Shown here: piece after piece, positions 52,955-61,198 of the stretch
Layout: each line of letters opens with the position of its first letter
Position numbering within the stretch: position 1 is the stretch's first letter
Assembly: GCF_002097715.1 (NCBI RefSeq)
Contig: NZ_CP020739.1
Location: forward strand, 310,001 to 374,000
Direction of reading: 5' to 3'
Length of the DNA: 64,000 nucleotides
Source of the DNA: Burkholderia ubonensis subsp. mesacidophila
GTDB taxonomy: Bacteria; Pseudomonadota; Gammaproteobacteria; Burkholderiales; Burkholderiaceae
The notes under the pieces: generated by a model
Seen by the model: the letters and a program-made list of their open reading frames with translations, nothing else
Databases searched by the model: none
What the model was told of the DNA's origin: nothing
Made by a program: the position numbers and the translations under genes

Positions 52955-55525
52955 GTGAACGATCGAAATTCCGCTGCGCCGGTGATCCTGGTCATCGACG
53001 ACGACGTAATGACGCGCCTGCTGGTCGTGGAGACGCTCGAGCCCGACGGCTTTCGCGTCGAGGAAGCGGCGGCGCCGCAGGCCGGCATCGATGCGTTCCT
53101 GCGTCATCGCCCCGACCTGGTGCTGCTCGACGTCGAGATGCCGGGCGGCGACGGCTTCGAATGCTGCCGCCGGCTGCGCGCGCTGCCGGAAGGGCGACGC
53201 GTGCCGATCGTGATGCTGACCGGCAACGACGACGACGCGTCGATCGCGAGCGCGTTCGACGCCGGCGCGACCGATTTCGTGTCGAAGCCGATGCGCTGGA
53301 AGCTGCTCGGCTACCGGATCCGCTACCTGCTGCGGGCCGCCGCCACGCTCGAACGGCTGGCCACCGCCGAGACCAGCCTGACCCATGCGCAGGCGCTCGC
53401 GCACGTGGGCAACTGGGAGTGCCAGGCCGGCCGCGCGGACGGCTACTGGTCGCCGGAGCTGTACCGGATCCTCGGCCTCGACGCCGACCGCACGCCGCCC
53501 ACCTTCGACCGGCTGCTGCAGGCCGTGCCGGCCGACGAGCAGCCGTTGCTGATCCAGTCGTTCACGAGCCTGCGCACCGAAGGCGCCGCGTTCTCGCTCG
53601 AGCATCGGCTGATGCACGCGGACGGCACCGAGCGCCACGTGCTGCACCAGGCGGAATCGAGCCGCGACCCGAACCACGCGATCATCCTGCGCGGCATCGT
53701 GCAGGACATCACCGAGCGCAAGGCGCAGCAAGGGCGCATCGAATACCTGGCCAACCACGATGCGCTGACCGGCCTGCCCAACCGCAACCTGCTGAGCGAC
53801 CGCATGGAGCAGGCGCTGTCGCAGGCGCGGCGCACGGGGCAGATGGTCGCGGTGATGGTGCTCGACCTGGACCGCTTCAAGCACGTCAACGACACCTTCG
53901 GCCATTCGGTCGGCGACGCCCTGCTGCGGGCCGTCGCGGCGCGCCTCAAGGCGGCGGTGCGCGACGGCGACACGGTCGCGCGGCTCGGCGGCGACGAGTT
54001 CGTCGTGATGCTGGTCAACCTGTCGACGCCGGCGGATGCGGACGCGATCGCCCGCAAGATGCTCGGCACCTTCGTCGCGCCGTTCACGTTCGACACCCAT
54101 GACCTGCACGTGACGACGAGCGTCGGCGTCAGCCTCTGCCCGGTCGACGGCGCCGACACGGAGACGCTGCTGAGGACGGCCGACGCCGCGCTGTATTGCG
54201 CGAAGGAGCGCGGGCGCAATTGCTACAGCTTCTACACGCGCGAGCTCGGCGCCCGGGTGGACGAGCGGGCCGAGCTCGAGAACGCGCTGCACCAGGCCGT
54301 CGCGAACGACGAGCTGGCGCTGTACTACCAGCCGAAGGTCGATCTCAAGACCGGCCAGATCAGCGGCGTCGAGGCGCTGATTCGCTGGCGGCGTCCGGGC
54401 GTCGGCGTGATTCCGCCCGACCGCTTCATCCCGATCGCGGAAGAAACCGGGCTGATCGTGCCGATCGGGGAATGGGTGTTGCGCACCGCGTGCGCGCAGG
54501 CCGTCGCGTGGCAGCGGGAAGGGCATCCGCCGATCCCGGTCGCCGTCAACCTGTCGGCGCGCCAGTTCCGGCAGCAGAACGTGGCCGACAAGGTGCGCGC
54601 GACGCTCGACGAAACCGGCCTCGCGCCGGCGTGGCTCGAGCTCGAGCTGACCGAGAGCGTGCTGATGCAGGACCGCCGTGCGATCGTGCATACGCTGCGC
54701 GAACTGAAGGCGCTGGGCGTCGTGCTGTCGCTGGACGACTTCGGCACCGGCTATTCGAGCCTGTCGTATCTGAAGGACCTGCCGTTCGACGTCGTCAAGA
54801 TCGACAAGTCGTTCCTGAGCGACGTGACCACGAGCGCGGAAGGGGCGTCGCTGACGCGCTCGATCATCGCGATGGCGGAGTCGCTGAACATGGAGACGGT
54901 GGCCGAAGGCGTGGAGACGGAAGCGCAGTTGTCGTTCCTGAACCGGCATCGCTGCCATGCGATGCAGGGCTACTACTTCAGCCATCCGGTCACGGGCGCG
55001 GAAATCGCCGACATGCTGTCCGTCGGCGCGGAACTGCCGGATCATTGCCGGCGGCGCGAGCTGCTGCACCGGACGCTGCTGCTGGTCGACGCCGACCGCT
55101 CGGTCCTGCAACTGCTCCGGCGGGCGCTGAGCCGCGACGGCTACGAGATCCTCGGCGCGACCGCGCCCGACGATGCGCTCGACCTGCTCGCGCAGCATCG
55201 CGTGGGCGTGATCGTGTCGGACTTCCGCACGCCGGCCCGGTCCGGCGTCGACCTGCTGCAGCGGGTCAAGGCGCTGTATCCGGACGTCGTGCGCATCCTG
55301 TTGTCCGGTTATGCCGATGCGCAGTCGATCAGCGACGCGGTCGGCGCGGGGTCGGTGCAGAAGCACCTGACCCGGCCGTGGGACGTGGCGCTGCTGCGCA
55401 AGCACATCGCCGAGGCGTTCCGGCAATTCGAGCGCGGCGACGCGATGGTGTCGCCGCCGCAGGGCGGGACGGGCGCGGACGCCGCGCGCGACGGTTCGTC
55501 GCGGCAAGCCGTCCGCGATACTTGA
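52955..55525 (+). CDS. Response regulator REC-PAS-GGDEF-EAL-REC
   Basis: This 856-residue output protein has receiver 1 (phospho-Asp59, LLDVEMPG), PAS (about 130-255), GGDEF (345-349, with RxxD inhibitory site RDGD before it) and EAL (473-475, keeping NLSARQ, ELTESV, DDFGTGYSS and KIDKSF). A second receiver is at the C-terminus (Asp756, IVSDFRTP). GTG 52955 is chosen because AAGGAGG lies nine bases upstream; an ATG at 52922 is the alternative. It follows the hybrid kinase directly and would turn ligand sensing into c-di-GMP change. Both enzyme motifs are intact. Two receivers in one protein are unusual. Confidence 0.9.
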   Translation: MNDRNSAAPVILVIDDDVMTRLLVVETLEPDGFRVEEAAAPQAGIDAFLRHRPDLVLLDVEMPGGDGFECCRRLRALPEGRRVPIVMLTGNDDDASIASAFDAGATDFVSKPMRWKLLGYRIRYLLRAAATLERLATAETSLTHAQALAHVGNWECQAGRADGYWSPELYRILGLDADRTPPTFDRLLQAVPADEQPLLIQSFTSLRTEGAAFSLEHRLMHADGTERHVLHQAESSRDPNHAIILRGIVQDITERKAQQGRIEYLANHDALTGLPNRNLLSDRMEQALSQARRTGQMVAVMVLDLDRFKHVNDTFGHSVGDALLRAVAARLKAAVRDGDTVARLGGDEFVVMLVNLSTPADADAIARKMLGTFVAPFTFDTHDLHVTTSVGVSLCPVDGADTETLLRTADAALYCAKERGRNCYSFYTRELGARVDERAELENALHQAVANDELALYYQPKVDLKTGQISGVEALIRWRRPGVGVIPPDRFIPIAEETGLIVPIGEWVLRTACAQAVAWQREGHPPIPVAVNLSARQFRQQNVADKVRATLDETGLAPAWLELELTESVLMQDRRAIVHTLRELKALGVVLSLDDFGTGYSSLSYLKDLPFDVVKIDKSFLSDVTTSAEGASLTRSIIAMAESLNMETVAEGVETEAQLSFLNRHRCHAMQGYYFSHPVTGAEIADMLSVGAELPDHCRRRELLHRTLLLVDADRSVLQLLRRALSRDGYEILGATAPDDALDLLAQHRVGVIVSDFRTPARSGVDLLQRVKALYPDVVRILLSGYADAQSISDAVGAGSVQKHLTRPWDVALLRKHIAEAFRQFERGDAMVSPPQGGTGADAARDGSSRQAVRDT

Positions 55526-55535
55526 CGGACATCAA
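55522..55535 (+). promoter_or_regulatory. FNR/ANR-like box 1
   Basis: TTGACGGACATCAA matches TTGAT-N4-ATCAA with one mismatch, overlapping the stop codon before it. Its centre lies about 89 bases before the stress protein start at 55618. Confidence 0.6.
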
Positions 55536-55617
55536 CGTTCGAACCGCGCCGCCGCCGATGATGGTGACAGAGCCGGACGCGATGCAAGCGACCGGCCATT
55601 CACCCAGCGAGGTTCGC

Positions 55618-56094
55618 ATGTACACCAATATCATGGTTGCCGTGGACGGCAGCACGTCGTCGAAGCACGCGCTCGACGAAGCCCTGAAGATCGCGAAGCT
55701 CAGCGGCGCCCGCCTGTTTGCGGTCTACGTCGTCGACAAGTCGATCCTGTTCACCTATGCCGGCCGGATCGATCCGGACGCGCTGATCGAGGAAGCCCGG
55801 CGCGACGGCGTCGCGGTGCTGCGCGACGCCGAGCGGGTCATTGCGCAGGCGGCGGTGAACGGCGAAACGGAACTCGTCGAGACGGAGAGCATCGGCGAGG
55901 ACATCGCGGAGCGCCTGCAGCGCTACGTCGACGAGCACCACGTCGACCTGGCCGTGGTCGGCACGCACGGGCGGCGCGGCTTCCGGCGCATGGTCGTCGG
56001 CAGCGTCGCGGAGCGCTTCCTGCGCGGCTCGAAGTGCCCGGTCCTGCTGATGCGCAGCGATGACGCGCCGCGTGCAGCGGCCGCGGCGGCGTAG
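55618..56094 (+). CDS. Universal stress protein, single domain
   Basis: This 158-residue UspA-family protein has the nucleotide-binding motif GTHGRRGFRRMVVGS and the start MYTNIMVAVDGSTSS. It binds ATP and helps survival under energy or oxygen limitation. The ATG at 55618 is fixed by the family start; FNR-like box 1 lies upstream. It is the first gene of the low-oxygen-type island and is related to the protein at 60479. Confidence 0.94.
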   Translation: MYTNIMVAVDGSTSSKHALDEALKIAKLSGARLFAVYVVDKSILFTYAGRIDPDALIEEARRDGVAVLRDAERVIAQAAVNGETELVETESIGEDIAERLQRYVDEHHVDLAVVGTHGRRGFRRMVVGSVAERFLRGSKCPVLLMRSDDAPRAAAAAA

Positions 56095-56123
56095 CGCACG
56101 GCCCGCCGCCCCGAGCGGGCCGA

Positions 56124-56137
56124 TTGACCGAGGTCAA
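56124..56137 (+). promoter_or_regulatory. FNR/ANR-like box 2
   Basis: TTGACCGAGGTCAA is a perfect TTGAC-N4-GTCAA palindrome, centred about 81 bases before the gene at 56212. Confidence 0.6.
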
Positions 56138-56211
56138 CCGCGCGCGGGCCGGCGAATCCACGCTTTCGGCAACAGGCGGCCGACGCCGTGCCGCCGAACC
56201 AGGTGAGCATC

Positions 56212-56487
56212 ATGCAGATCTCGTTTCCTGTCGACCCCCCTGCGTATTGCGGGCCGGACCTCGTGCTGGCCTTTTCGGCGCTCGTCGAGGGCGGCCGCGT
56301 GCGGTGCGCGATCACGGCCGAGGCGCTCGAGGATCATTTCGGCGCCGCTTCGCCGCGCGAACAGGATCTTGCCGACGCGTTCGCGCGCCATCGTCCCGCG
56401 ATCGAGCAGGCGGCGCGCGACATGCTGGAAGCGATCGGCGGACGGCCCGTCCTGCTTCACAGCGGGGTTTTCCGGTTTTATGCGTGA
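56212..56487 (+). CDS. DUF1488-like small protein
   Basis: This 91-residue protein begins MQISFPVDPPAYCGPDLVLA. It resembles DUF1488 proteins (VRCAITAEALEDHFGA, AFARHRPAIEQAARDML), whose function is unknown. ATG 56212 has AGGTGAG just before it; an in-frame GTG at 56188 is possible. It has its own FNR-like box and is followed by another small unknown, so both are probably expressed at low oxygen. Confidence 0.75.
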   Translation: MQISFPVDPPAYCGPDLVLAFSALVEGGRVRCAITAEALEDHFGAASPREQDLADAFARHRPAIEQAARDMLEAIGGRPVLLHSGVFRFYA

Positions 56488-56517
56488 ACCCGTCGCGGGA
56501 TCGGCGAGGAGGCAGGG

Positions 56518-56757
56518 ATGACGCTTTCAGGCGAGCTTCACGAAGCGGACTGGTCGGTGGCGATCGAGACCGTCGCCGCCGACGGGGGCGGCTACCAGTG
56601 CCGGATCCATGTGACGCACCGGTCGCCCGATGGCGGCTGCGAACGCGTGTTTGCGCATGGCCGGATCTTCGCCACCGAGCGCGCGGCGGCGCTGGAAGGG
56701 TTGCGAACCGGCATGACGTGGATCGAGATGAAGCGGTCGGACACGTTCACGGTCTGA
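56518..56757 (+). CDS. Small unknown protein (79 residues)
   Basis: This 79-residue soluble protein has no signal peptide and is predicted mostly beta-stranded in its first half (WSVAIETVAADGGGYQCRIHV) with a helix at the end. GAGGAGGCAGGG precedes the ATG. It lies 30 bases after the DUF1488-like gene, so it is probably cotranscribed from box 2. No family is recognised. Confidence 0.7.
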   Translation: MTLSGELHEADWSVAIETVAADGGGYQCRIHVTHRSPDGGCERVFAHGRIFATERAAALEGLRTGMTWIEMKRSDTFTV

Positions 56758-56817
56758 CGCGCATCGCCTCGCTGCGACGCGGGCCAACGGCAACGCGCCG
56801 GCGTCCGGCGTCCGGCA

Positions 56818-57090
56818 TCACGCCGCTTCGAGCATCGCGAGCTGCAGTGCCTGCGCGAAGCGGGCCAGCGTCGCGATCGACCCCGTCACGCTTTCGTAGC
56901 GCTCGCGGCCGATCATCGCATCGAGCGTGACGAGCATGCCGGCGTCGCGCGCGAGCGCGACGAGTGCCAGCGTGTCGGGCAACGCGGGCGACCCTGCGGC
57001 AGGCGCCGCGGACGGCGCGGCGCAAGCGGTTGCATCCGTCTGGTACGTGGCCTGATAACCCGATTCGGAACGAAACGTAGCGTGAGACAT
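56818..57090 (-). CDS. Small unknown protein (90 residues)
   Basis: This 90-residue protein begins MSHATFRSESGYQATYQTDA. It has an Ala/Pro-rich middle and a helical C-terminal half (LALVALARDAGMLVTLDAMI, ATLARFAQALQLAMLEAA). AGGAG lies about ten bases before ATG 57090. It is convergent with the 79-residue gene and divergent from the alcohol dehydrogenase gene, sharing the motif-bearing gap at 57186. No family is recognised. Confidence 0.65.
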   Translation of the reverse strand: MSHATFRSESGYQATYQTDATACAAPSAAPAAGSPALPDTLALVALARDAGMLVTLDAMIGRERYESVTGSIATLARFAQALQLAMLEAA

Positions 57091-57185
57091 CGTGCTTCTC
57101 CTGGTCGCCCTGCGTCGTGGTGTCGCCGTGTATCCAGTATCGTTGGCGCCCCGGGGCGCTTCAATCAGGCGACCCCGAAGTTATC

Positions 57186-57222
57186 GTAGGAATCGCGCGG
57201 GCGCGATCAGCGGATTCCTACA
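57186..57222. promoter_or_regulatory. 37-bp motif GTAGG-N26-CCTAC, copy 1
   Basis: GTAGGAATC (57186-57194) and GATTCCTAC (57213-57221) form an inverted repeat. GTAGG to CCTAC is 31 bases start to start, about three helical turns. The right half GGATTCCTACA is repeated exactly at 59457-59467 with GTAGG at the same 31-base distance. Confidence 0.55.
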
Positions 57223-57348
57223 TGCGGCGTGCTTGGCCTGACCGGATGACGAAACCACCTCGTCGAGTTGCGCCGGGCCCCTAGCCTTGACGCGGATGCG
57301 GCGCGCATGATGGAAGGCGTGCGGGGGCGATCGAGCAGGGAGGACACG

Positions 57349-58338
57349 ATGCTTGCGATGATCTTCGATGGCGGCGCGCCGCAGTTGCGCGAGGCGCGCG
57401 TGCCGGACCCGTCGCCTGCGGCGGGGCAACTGCTGATCGACGTGCACGCGTGCGGGGTGTGCCGCACCGATCTCCACGTGGTCGACGGCGATTTGCCCGA
57501 TCCCCGGCTGCCGCTGATACCGGGGCACGAGATCGTCGGCACGGTGGCGGCGCTGGGCGACGGCGTGACGGGTTTCGCCGTCGGCGACCGGGTCGGCGTG
57601 CCGTGGCTCGGGCATACCTGCGGCCAATGCGCGTATTGCGTCGCCGGGCGGGAGAATCTGTGCGACGCGCCGGGCTTTACCGGCTATACGATCGACGGCG
57701 GCTATGCGGAGCGCACCGTGGCCGACAGCCGCTATTGCGTGCACCTGCCCGAACGCTATTCGGACCTTCAGGCGGCGCCGCTGCTGTGCGCCGGCCTGAT
57801 CGGCCATCGCACGCTGCGCATGGCGGGCGACGCGCGCCGGATCGGCATCTACGGGTTCGGCGCGGCGGCGCATCTCGTCGCGCAGGTCGCGCGGCTGGAG
57901 GGGCGGCAGGTGTTCGCGTTCACGCGGCCCGGCGATGCCGCCGCCCAGCAGCTCGCGCGACGGCTCGGGGCGGCGTGGGCGGGCGGCAGCGACGAGCCGC
58001 CGCCGGAAGCGCTGGACGCCGCGCTGATCTTCGCGCCGGTCGGCTCGCTTGTGCCGGTCGCGCTGCGCGCGGTCGACAAAGGGGGCATCGTCGTGTGCGG
58101 TGGCATTCACATGAGCGACATCCCGGCCTTTCCGTATGCGTGGCTGTGGGGCGAGCGGCGCATCGCGTCGGTGGCGAACCTGACGCGCGCGGATGCCGCG
58201 GCGTTCATGCGCGTTGCCGACACGATGCCGCTGCAGATCGAAGCGGTGCGCTATGCGCTGACGGACGCGAATCGCGCGCTCGACGACTTGCGCGCGGGGC
58301 GCGTGTCGGGCGCCGCGGTGCTCGCTACGCGCGGCTGA
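57349..58338 (+). CDS. Zinc-dependent alcohol dehydrogenase (AdhP/AdhA-like)
   Basis: This 329-residue MDR enzyme has catalytic zinc ligands in HACGVCRTDLH and GHE, the structural zinc four-Cys loop (CGQCAYCVAGRENLC) and a Rossmann domain with GIYGFGAAAH. It probably reduces aldehydes to alcohols (or the reverse) under oxygen limitation. GGGAGGA lies about five bases before ATG 57349; the second Met (57358) is too far from it. The gene stands alone on the plus strand, next to motif copy 1. Confidence 0.92.
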   Translation: MLAMIFDGGAPQLREARVPDPSPAAGQLLIDVHACGVCRTDLHVVDGDLPDPRLPLIPGHEIVGTVAALGDGVTGFAVGDRVGVPWLGHTCGQCAYCVAGRENLCDAPGFTGYTIDGGYAERTVADSRYCVHLPERYSDLQAAPLLCAGLIGHRTLRMAGDARRIGIYGFGAAAHLVAQVARLEGRQVFAFTRPGDAAAQQLARRLGAAWAGGSDEPPPEALDAALIFAPVGSLVPVALRAVDKGGIVVCGGIHMSDIPAFPYAWLWGERRIASVANLTRADAAAFMRVADTMPLQIEAVRYALTDANRALDDLRAGRVSGAAVLATRG

Positions 58339-58421
58339 TCGGCGCAGGCTTCGTTCGGGGTGGGGGGCGCGCGGCCGGTTGTGCGCCGGCCGCTTCGGTA
58401 CGTTTCGCGCAACGTGCGCGT

Positions 58422-59195
58422 TCAGACGCTCGCGAGGCCGTCCGCGTCGACGATGCGGATCTGCTTGCCCTGCGCCGCGAGCATCCCTTTGCGCTGGAAC
58501 TTCGACAGCATGCGGCTGACCGTTTCGAGCTTCATGCCGAGATAGCCGCCGATTTCGTCGCGCGTCATCCGCAGCACGAATTCGGCGGACGAGTAGCCGC
58601 GCACCTTGAAGCGCTCGGAAAGGTTCAGCAGGAACGCGGCGACGCGCTGTTCGGCCGTCATCGTGCCGAGCAGCAGCATCAGGCCCGATTCGCGCACGAT
58701 CTCGCCGCTCATCATCTGGTAGACGTGGTGCTGCATCGTCCGCACCTCGTGGCACAGCTGTTCGAGCTGGCCGAACGGGATGATGCAGACGGTGCTGTCC
58801 TCGAGCGCGATCGCGTCGCCGTTGTGACGGCCCGCATGCAGGCCGTCCAGCCCGAGCGGCTCGCCGACGATCTGGAAGCCCGTCACCTGCTCGCCGCCGT
58901 CGCGATGCATCACGATGGTCTTGAACGAGCCGGTGCGCACCGCGTAGATGCTGTGGAACGCGTCGCCCGAGCGGTAAAGCGCCTCGCCGCGCTTCACGTG
59001 ACGCGTCGTGCAGATCATCGCATCGACGCGCGCGAATTCCGCCGGCGTCAGCGCTTGCGGCATGCAGACGTTGCGCAGCGCGCAGGACGAACAACGGGAT
59101 GCGGTGCGCTTCGGCTGGTCTTCGCGGGTAACCGGGTACAGCGGCGTGACGGGGCGGGAGGGCGTGGCCGTCACGGCATCGGCATGGCTCAGCAT
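58422..59195 (-). CDS. CRP/FNR-family oxygen-sensing regulator (FNR/ANR type)
   Basis: This 257-residue regulator carries the FNR cysteines: Cys35, Cys38 and Cys44 (RCSSCALRNVC) and Cys137 (STVCIIPF, matching E. coli Cys122). It can therefore hold a [4Fe-4S] cluster. The DNA-recognition helix reads LETVSRM with the E-xx-SR pattern that reads TTGAT-type half sites. It would activate genes when oxygen is low. The FNR-like boxes listed in this window fit its specificity. It is monocistronic, with a 453-bp leader region carrying motif copy 2. Confidence 0.95.
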   Translation of the reverse strand: MLSHADAVTATPSRPVTPLYPVTREDQPKRTASRCSSCALRNVCMPQALTPAEFARVDAMICTTRHVKRGEALYRSGDAFHSIYAVRTGSFKTIVMHRDGGEQVTGFQIVGEPLGLDGLHAGRHNGDAIALEDSTVCIIPFGQLEQLCHEVRTMQHHVYQMMSGEIVRESGLMLLLGTMTAEQRVAAFLLNLSERFKVRGYSSAEFVLRMTRDEIGGYLGMKLETVSRMLSKFQRKGMLAAQGKQIRIVDADGLASV

Positions 59196-59648
59196 GATCT
59201 GCTCCAGTTCGTTGGGTCAGCGGCGATCGGGACCCGGGTAGGGTCGCGTCGTTCGTATTGCAAGCGGCGTCGATGGTCCGCCGTCTTCGTGAAAGAAAAT
59301 CCGTGCCGGTTTCACCCGCTTGAGCGATGCCGCCGTCCGGGTTCCAGGACGCGCGTGGCTATCCGGCTAGAACGGTGGTGAGTATGGAGCCTCCGGCATC
59401 CGGGCGAAATCAGCGTGGATTGAAGATGCGGTAGGCAACGTGGAAGCCGTGTAGGGGGATTCCTACAGGCGTGCGGCGTCATGCCGCAGGGAGGGCGGCG
59501 GCGAGGTCCTTGACGCATCGCGGGAAGCGACACCCGGAACGCGTCCGGATCGTCGAACGGCGCGTGCCGCGGCGAGTCGTCGCTGCGGCGCGCCGTCGTG
59601 CGGCAAGCGGAAGGCGGGGCGGCCCGATGCGGCTGCCCCGCGCCCGGG
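59196..59648. other. 453-bp intergenic region upstream of the FNR gene
   Basis: No protein gene is supported; the Arg-rich open frames here are composition artefacts. It carries the second copy of the 37-bp GTAGG/CCTAC motif. An unannotated RNA in this gap cannot be excluded. Confidence 0.4.
59431..59467. promoter_or_regulatory. 37-bp motif GTAGG-N26-CCTAC, copy 2
   Basis: GTAGG (59431-59435) and CCTAC (59462-59466) are 31 bases apart, as in copy 1, and the right half is GGATTCCTACA. An extra GTAGG at 59451 makes GTAGG-N6-CCTAC, one helical turn. No FNR-like box is evident in this gap. Confidence 0.55.
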
Positions 59649-60482
59649 TCAATGCGACATCAGCACCGGCACCGTCATGGTTTCCAGGATAGTGCGCGTC
59701 GCGCCGCCGAGCACGCGTTCATGCATCCGCGCGTGGCTGTACGCGCCCATCACGATGAGGTCGGCGTGCAGGTCGCTGGCCCGGTTGAGCAGCGTCGCGC
59801 CCGAGCCGATGTCGCCTTCGCGCGGCGTCGTCGAGAACGACGCGCGCACGCCGTGGCGTTCGAGGTACGCGGCGACGTCGACGCCCGCCGGCGTCTTGTC
59901 CGGATCGGGGCGCTTGCGCGCGATGGTTTCGACGTTGACGAAACGCGCGCGCATCAGCAGCGGCATCGCGTCGGCCACCGCCCGCGCGGCCTCGCGGCCG
60001 CCGTCCCAGCCGATCAGCACGTTTTCGCCGAGGGTCCGTACCCGGCCCGCGTACGGCACGACGATGGCCGGGCGTCCGCTGGCCATCACGACGTCTTCGA
60101 TGAAATGGCTGGCGATGTACGTCATGCGGTCGTGCGGGTTCAATTGGCCGAGCACCAGCAGATCCGCATGACGTGCATGCAGGATCGCGGCTTCGGTCGC
60201 GGGGCCGGCGGGCGCCCGCCATTCGACGCTGCGCCCCGCGCGTTCGGCCGCTTCGAGGAAGCGCGCCTCAGCCTGCTTGCGGCGTTCCTCGCACAGGCGC
60301 TCGTACACGCCGAGCTCGAGCGGCTCGCCGGGCCGGAACAACGGTTCGAGCAGGTCCTGGCAGACCACGTACAGGCCGATCAGGTGCGCGTTCCAGCGTC
60401 CCGCGAGATCGAGCGCGAGTTCGACGCGCGCGTGGCAGCGCGCGCTGTCGTCGAGATGGACGAGCAGGGTCTTGTAGCTCAT
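59649..60482 (-). CDS. Universal stress protein, tandem domain 1
   Basis: This 277-residue protein has two UspA-like halves. It begins MSYKTLLVHLDDSARCHARV, and the C-terminal half has GAYSHARMHERVLGG and ends TVPVLMSH. The ATG (60480-60482) overlaps the stop of the upstream stress protein by ATGA, so both are one operon. It is closely related to the protein at 61199. The start is not the longer upstream frame, because the family begins MSYK. Confidence 0.92.
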   Translation of the reverse strand: MSYKTLLVHLDDSARCHARVELALDLAGRWNAHLIGLYVVCQDLLEPLFRPGEPLELGVYERLCEERRKQAEARFLEAAERAGRSVEWRAPAGPATEAAILHARHADLLVLGQLNPHDRMTYIASHFIEDVVMASGRPAIVVPYAGRVRTLGENVLIGWDGGREAARAVADAMPLLMRARFVNVETIARKRPDPDKTPAGVDVAAYLERHGVRASFSTTPREGDIGSGATLLNRASDLHADLIVMGAYSHARMHERVLGGATRTILETMTVPVLMSH

Positions 60483-60982
60483 GACGGCTCCTTGTCGGTC
60501 GGCGCCGCGACGGTTTCGGCGGCAGGCTTCGGCGCGCAGCGCGCCGGAATCAACAGGACGGGGCACGTGGCGCCGCGCAGCACGCGCTCGGCGACGCTGC
60601 CGAGCACGAGGCGCCGGAAGCCGCGCCGGCCGTGCGTGCCCATCACGATCAGGTCGGCGCCCGTTTCCCGCGCGACGATCAGGATGCGGTCCGCGATGTC
60701 TTCGCCGTCCGGCTCGACGTTGGCGATTTGCGGCGTGCCGGACACGCCGCGCCCGGCCATCCGTCGCGCGGCGTCGTCGGTGACGCGCAGCCCTTCTTCG
60801 CGGAACGCGTCGATCAGGATCGACGGATCGTAGCCGAGCGGGTCATAGGCCGGCACGAAAAGGTCGACGACGTAGACGGGCGTAAGCCGCGCACCCGCCT
60901 CGGACGCGAGGGCCAGCGCGGCATCGAGTGCATGCGACGACGTTTCGCTGCCGTCGAGCGCGACGAGAATGTGCGAGTACAT
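60479..60982 (-). CDS. Universal stress protein, single domain 2
   Basis: This 167-residue UspA-family protein begins MYSHILVALDGSETSSHALD and has the nucleotide motif GTHGRRGFRRLVLGS. AGGGGAA precedes ATG 60982. It is the first gene of a two-gene stress-protein operon and is preceded by FNR-like box 3. It is similar to the protein at 55618, which suggests local duplication. Confidence 0.94.
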   Translation of the reverse strand: MYSHILVALDGSETSSHALDAALALASEAGARLTPVYVVDLFVPAYDPLGYDPSILIDAFREEGLRVTDDAARRMAGRGVSGTPQIANVEPDGEDIADRILIVARETGADLIVMGTHGRRGFRRLVLGSVAERVLRGATCPVLLIPARCAPKPAAETVAAPTDKEPS

Positions 60983-61041
60983 GGCGGTTCCCCTGGAGCG
61001 GCGCGGATGCCCTCATCATCGGCGCACGCGGGGCAATCGCG

Positions 61042-61055
61042 CTGATCTGGATCAA
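61042..61055 (-). promoter_or_regulatory. FNR/ANR-like box 3
   Basis: CTGATCTGGATCAA (read as TTGATCCAGATCAG on the minus strand) has one mismatch to TTGAT-N4-ATCAA. Its centre lies about 66 bases before the stress-protein start at 60982. Confidence 0.6.
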
Positions 61056-61198
61056 GCACTTCGGCCGTCGCTGCCGAGCCTGCCGGGCGACGCGCGATTC
61101 GCTCGCGCGGTACGGAGGAATGCTTATCGATGCAGGCATTTGACACCGATATGTCGAGACCGCCGGGCGGCGCGATCGACGCGCCCGCATCGACCCGC

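Noticed and set aside
47945..55507. A 2520-codon open frame on the minus strand
   Set aside because: It is the antisense shadow of the binding-protein, kinase and GGDEF-EAL genes. It is rich in Arg, His, Gln and Val in the way high-GC antisense frames are, and has no domain or ribosome site.
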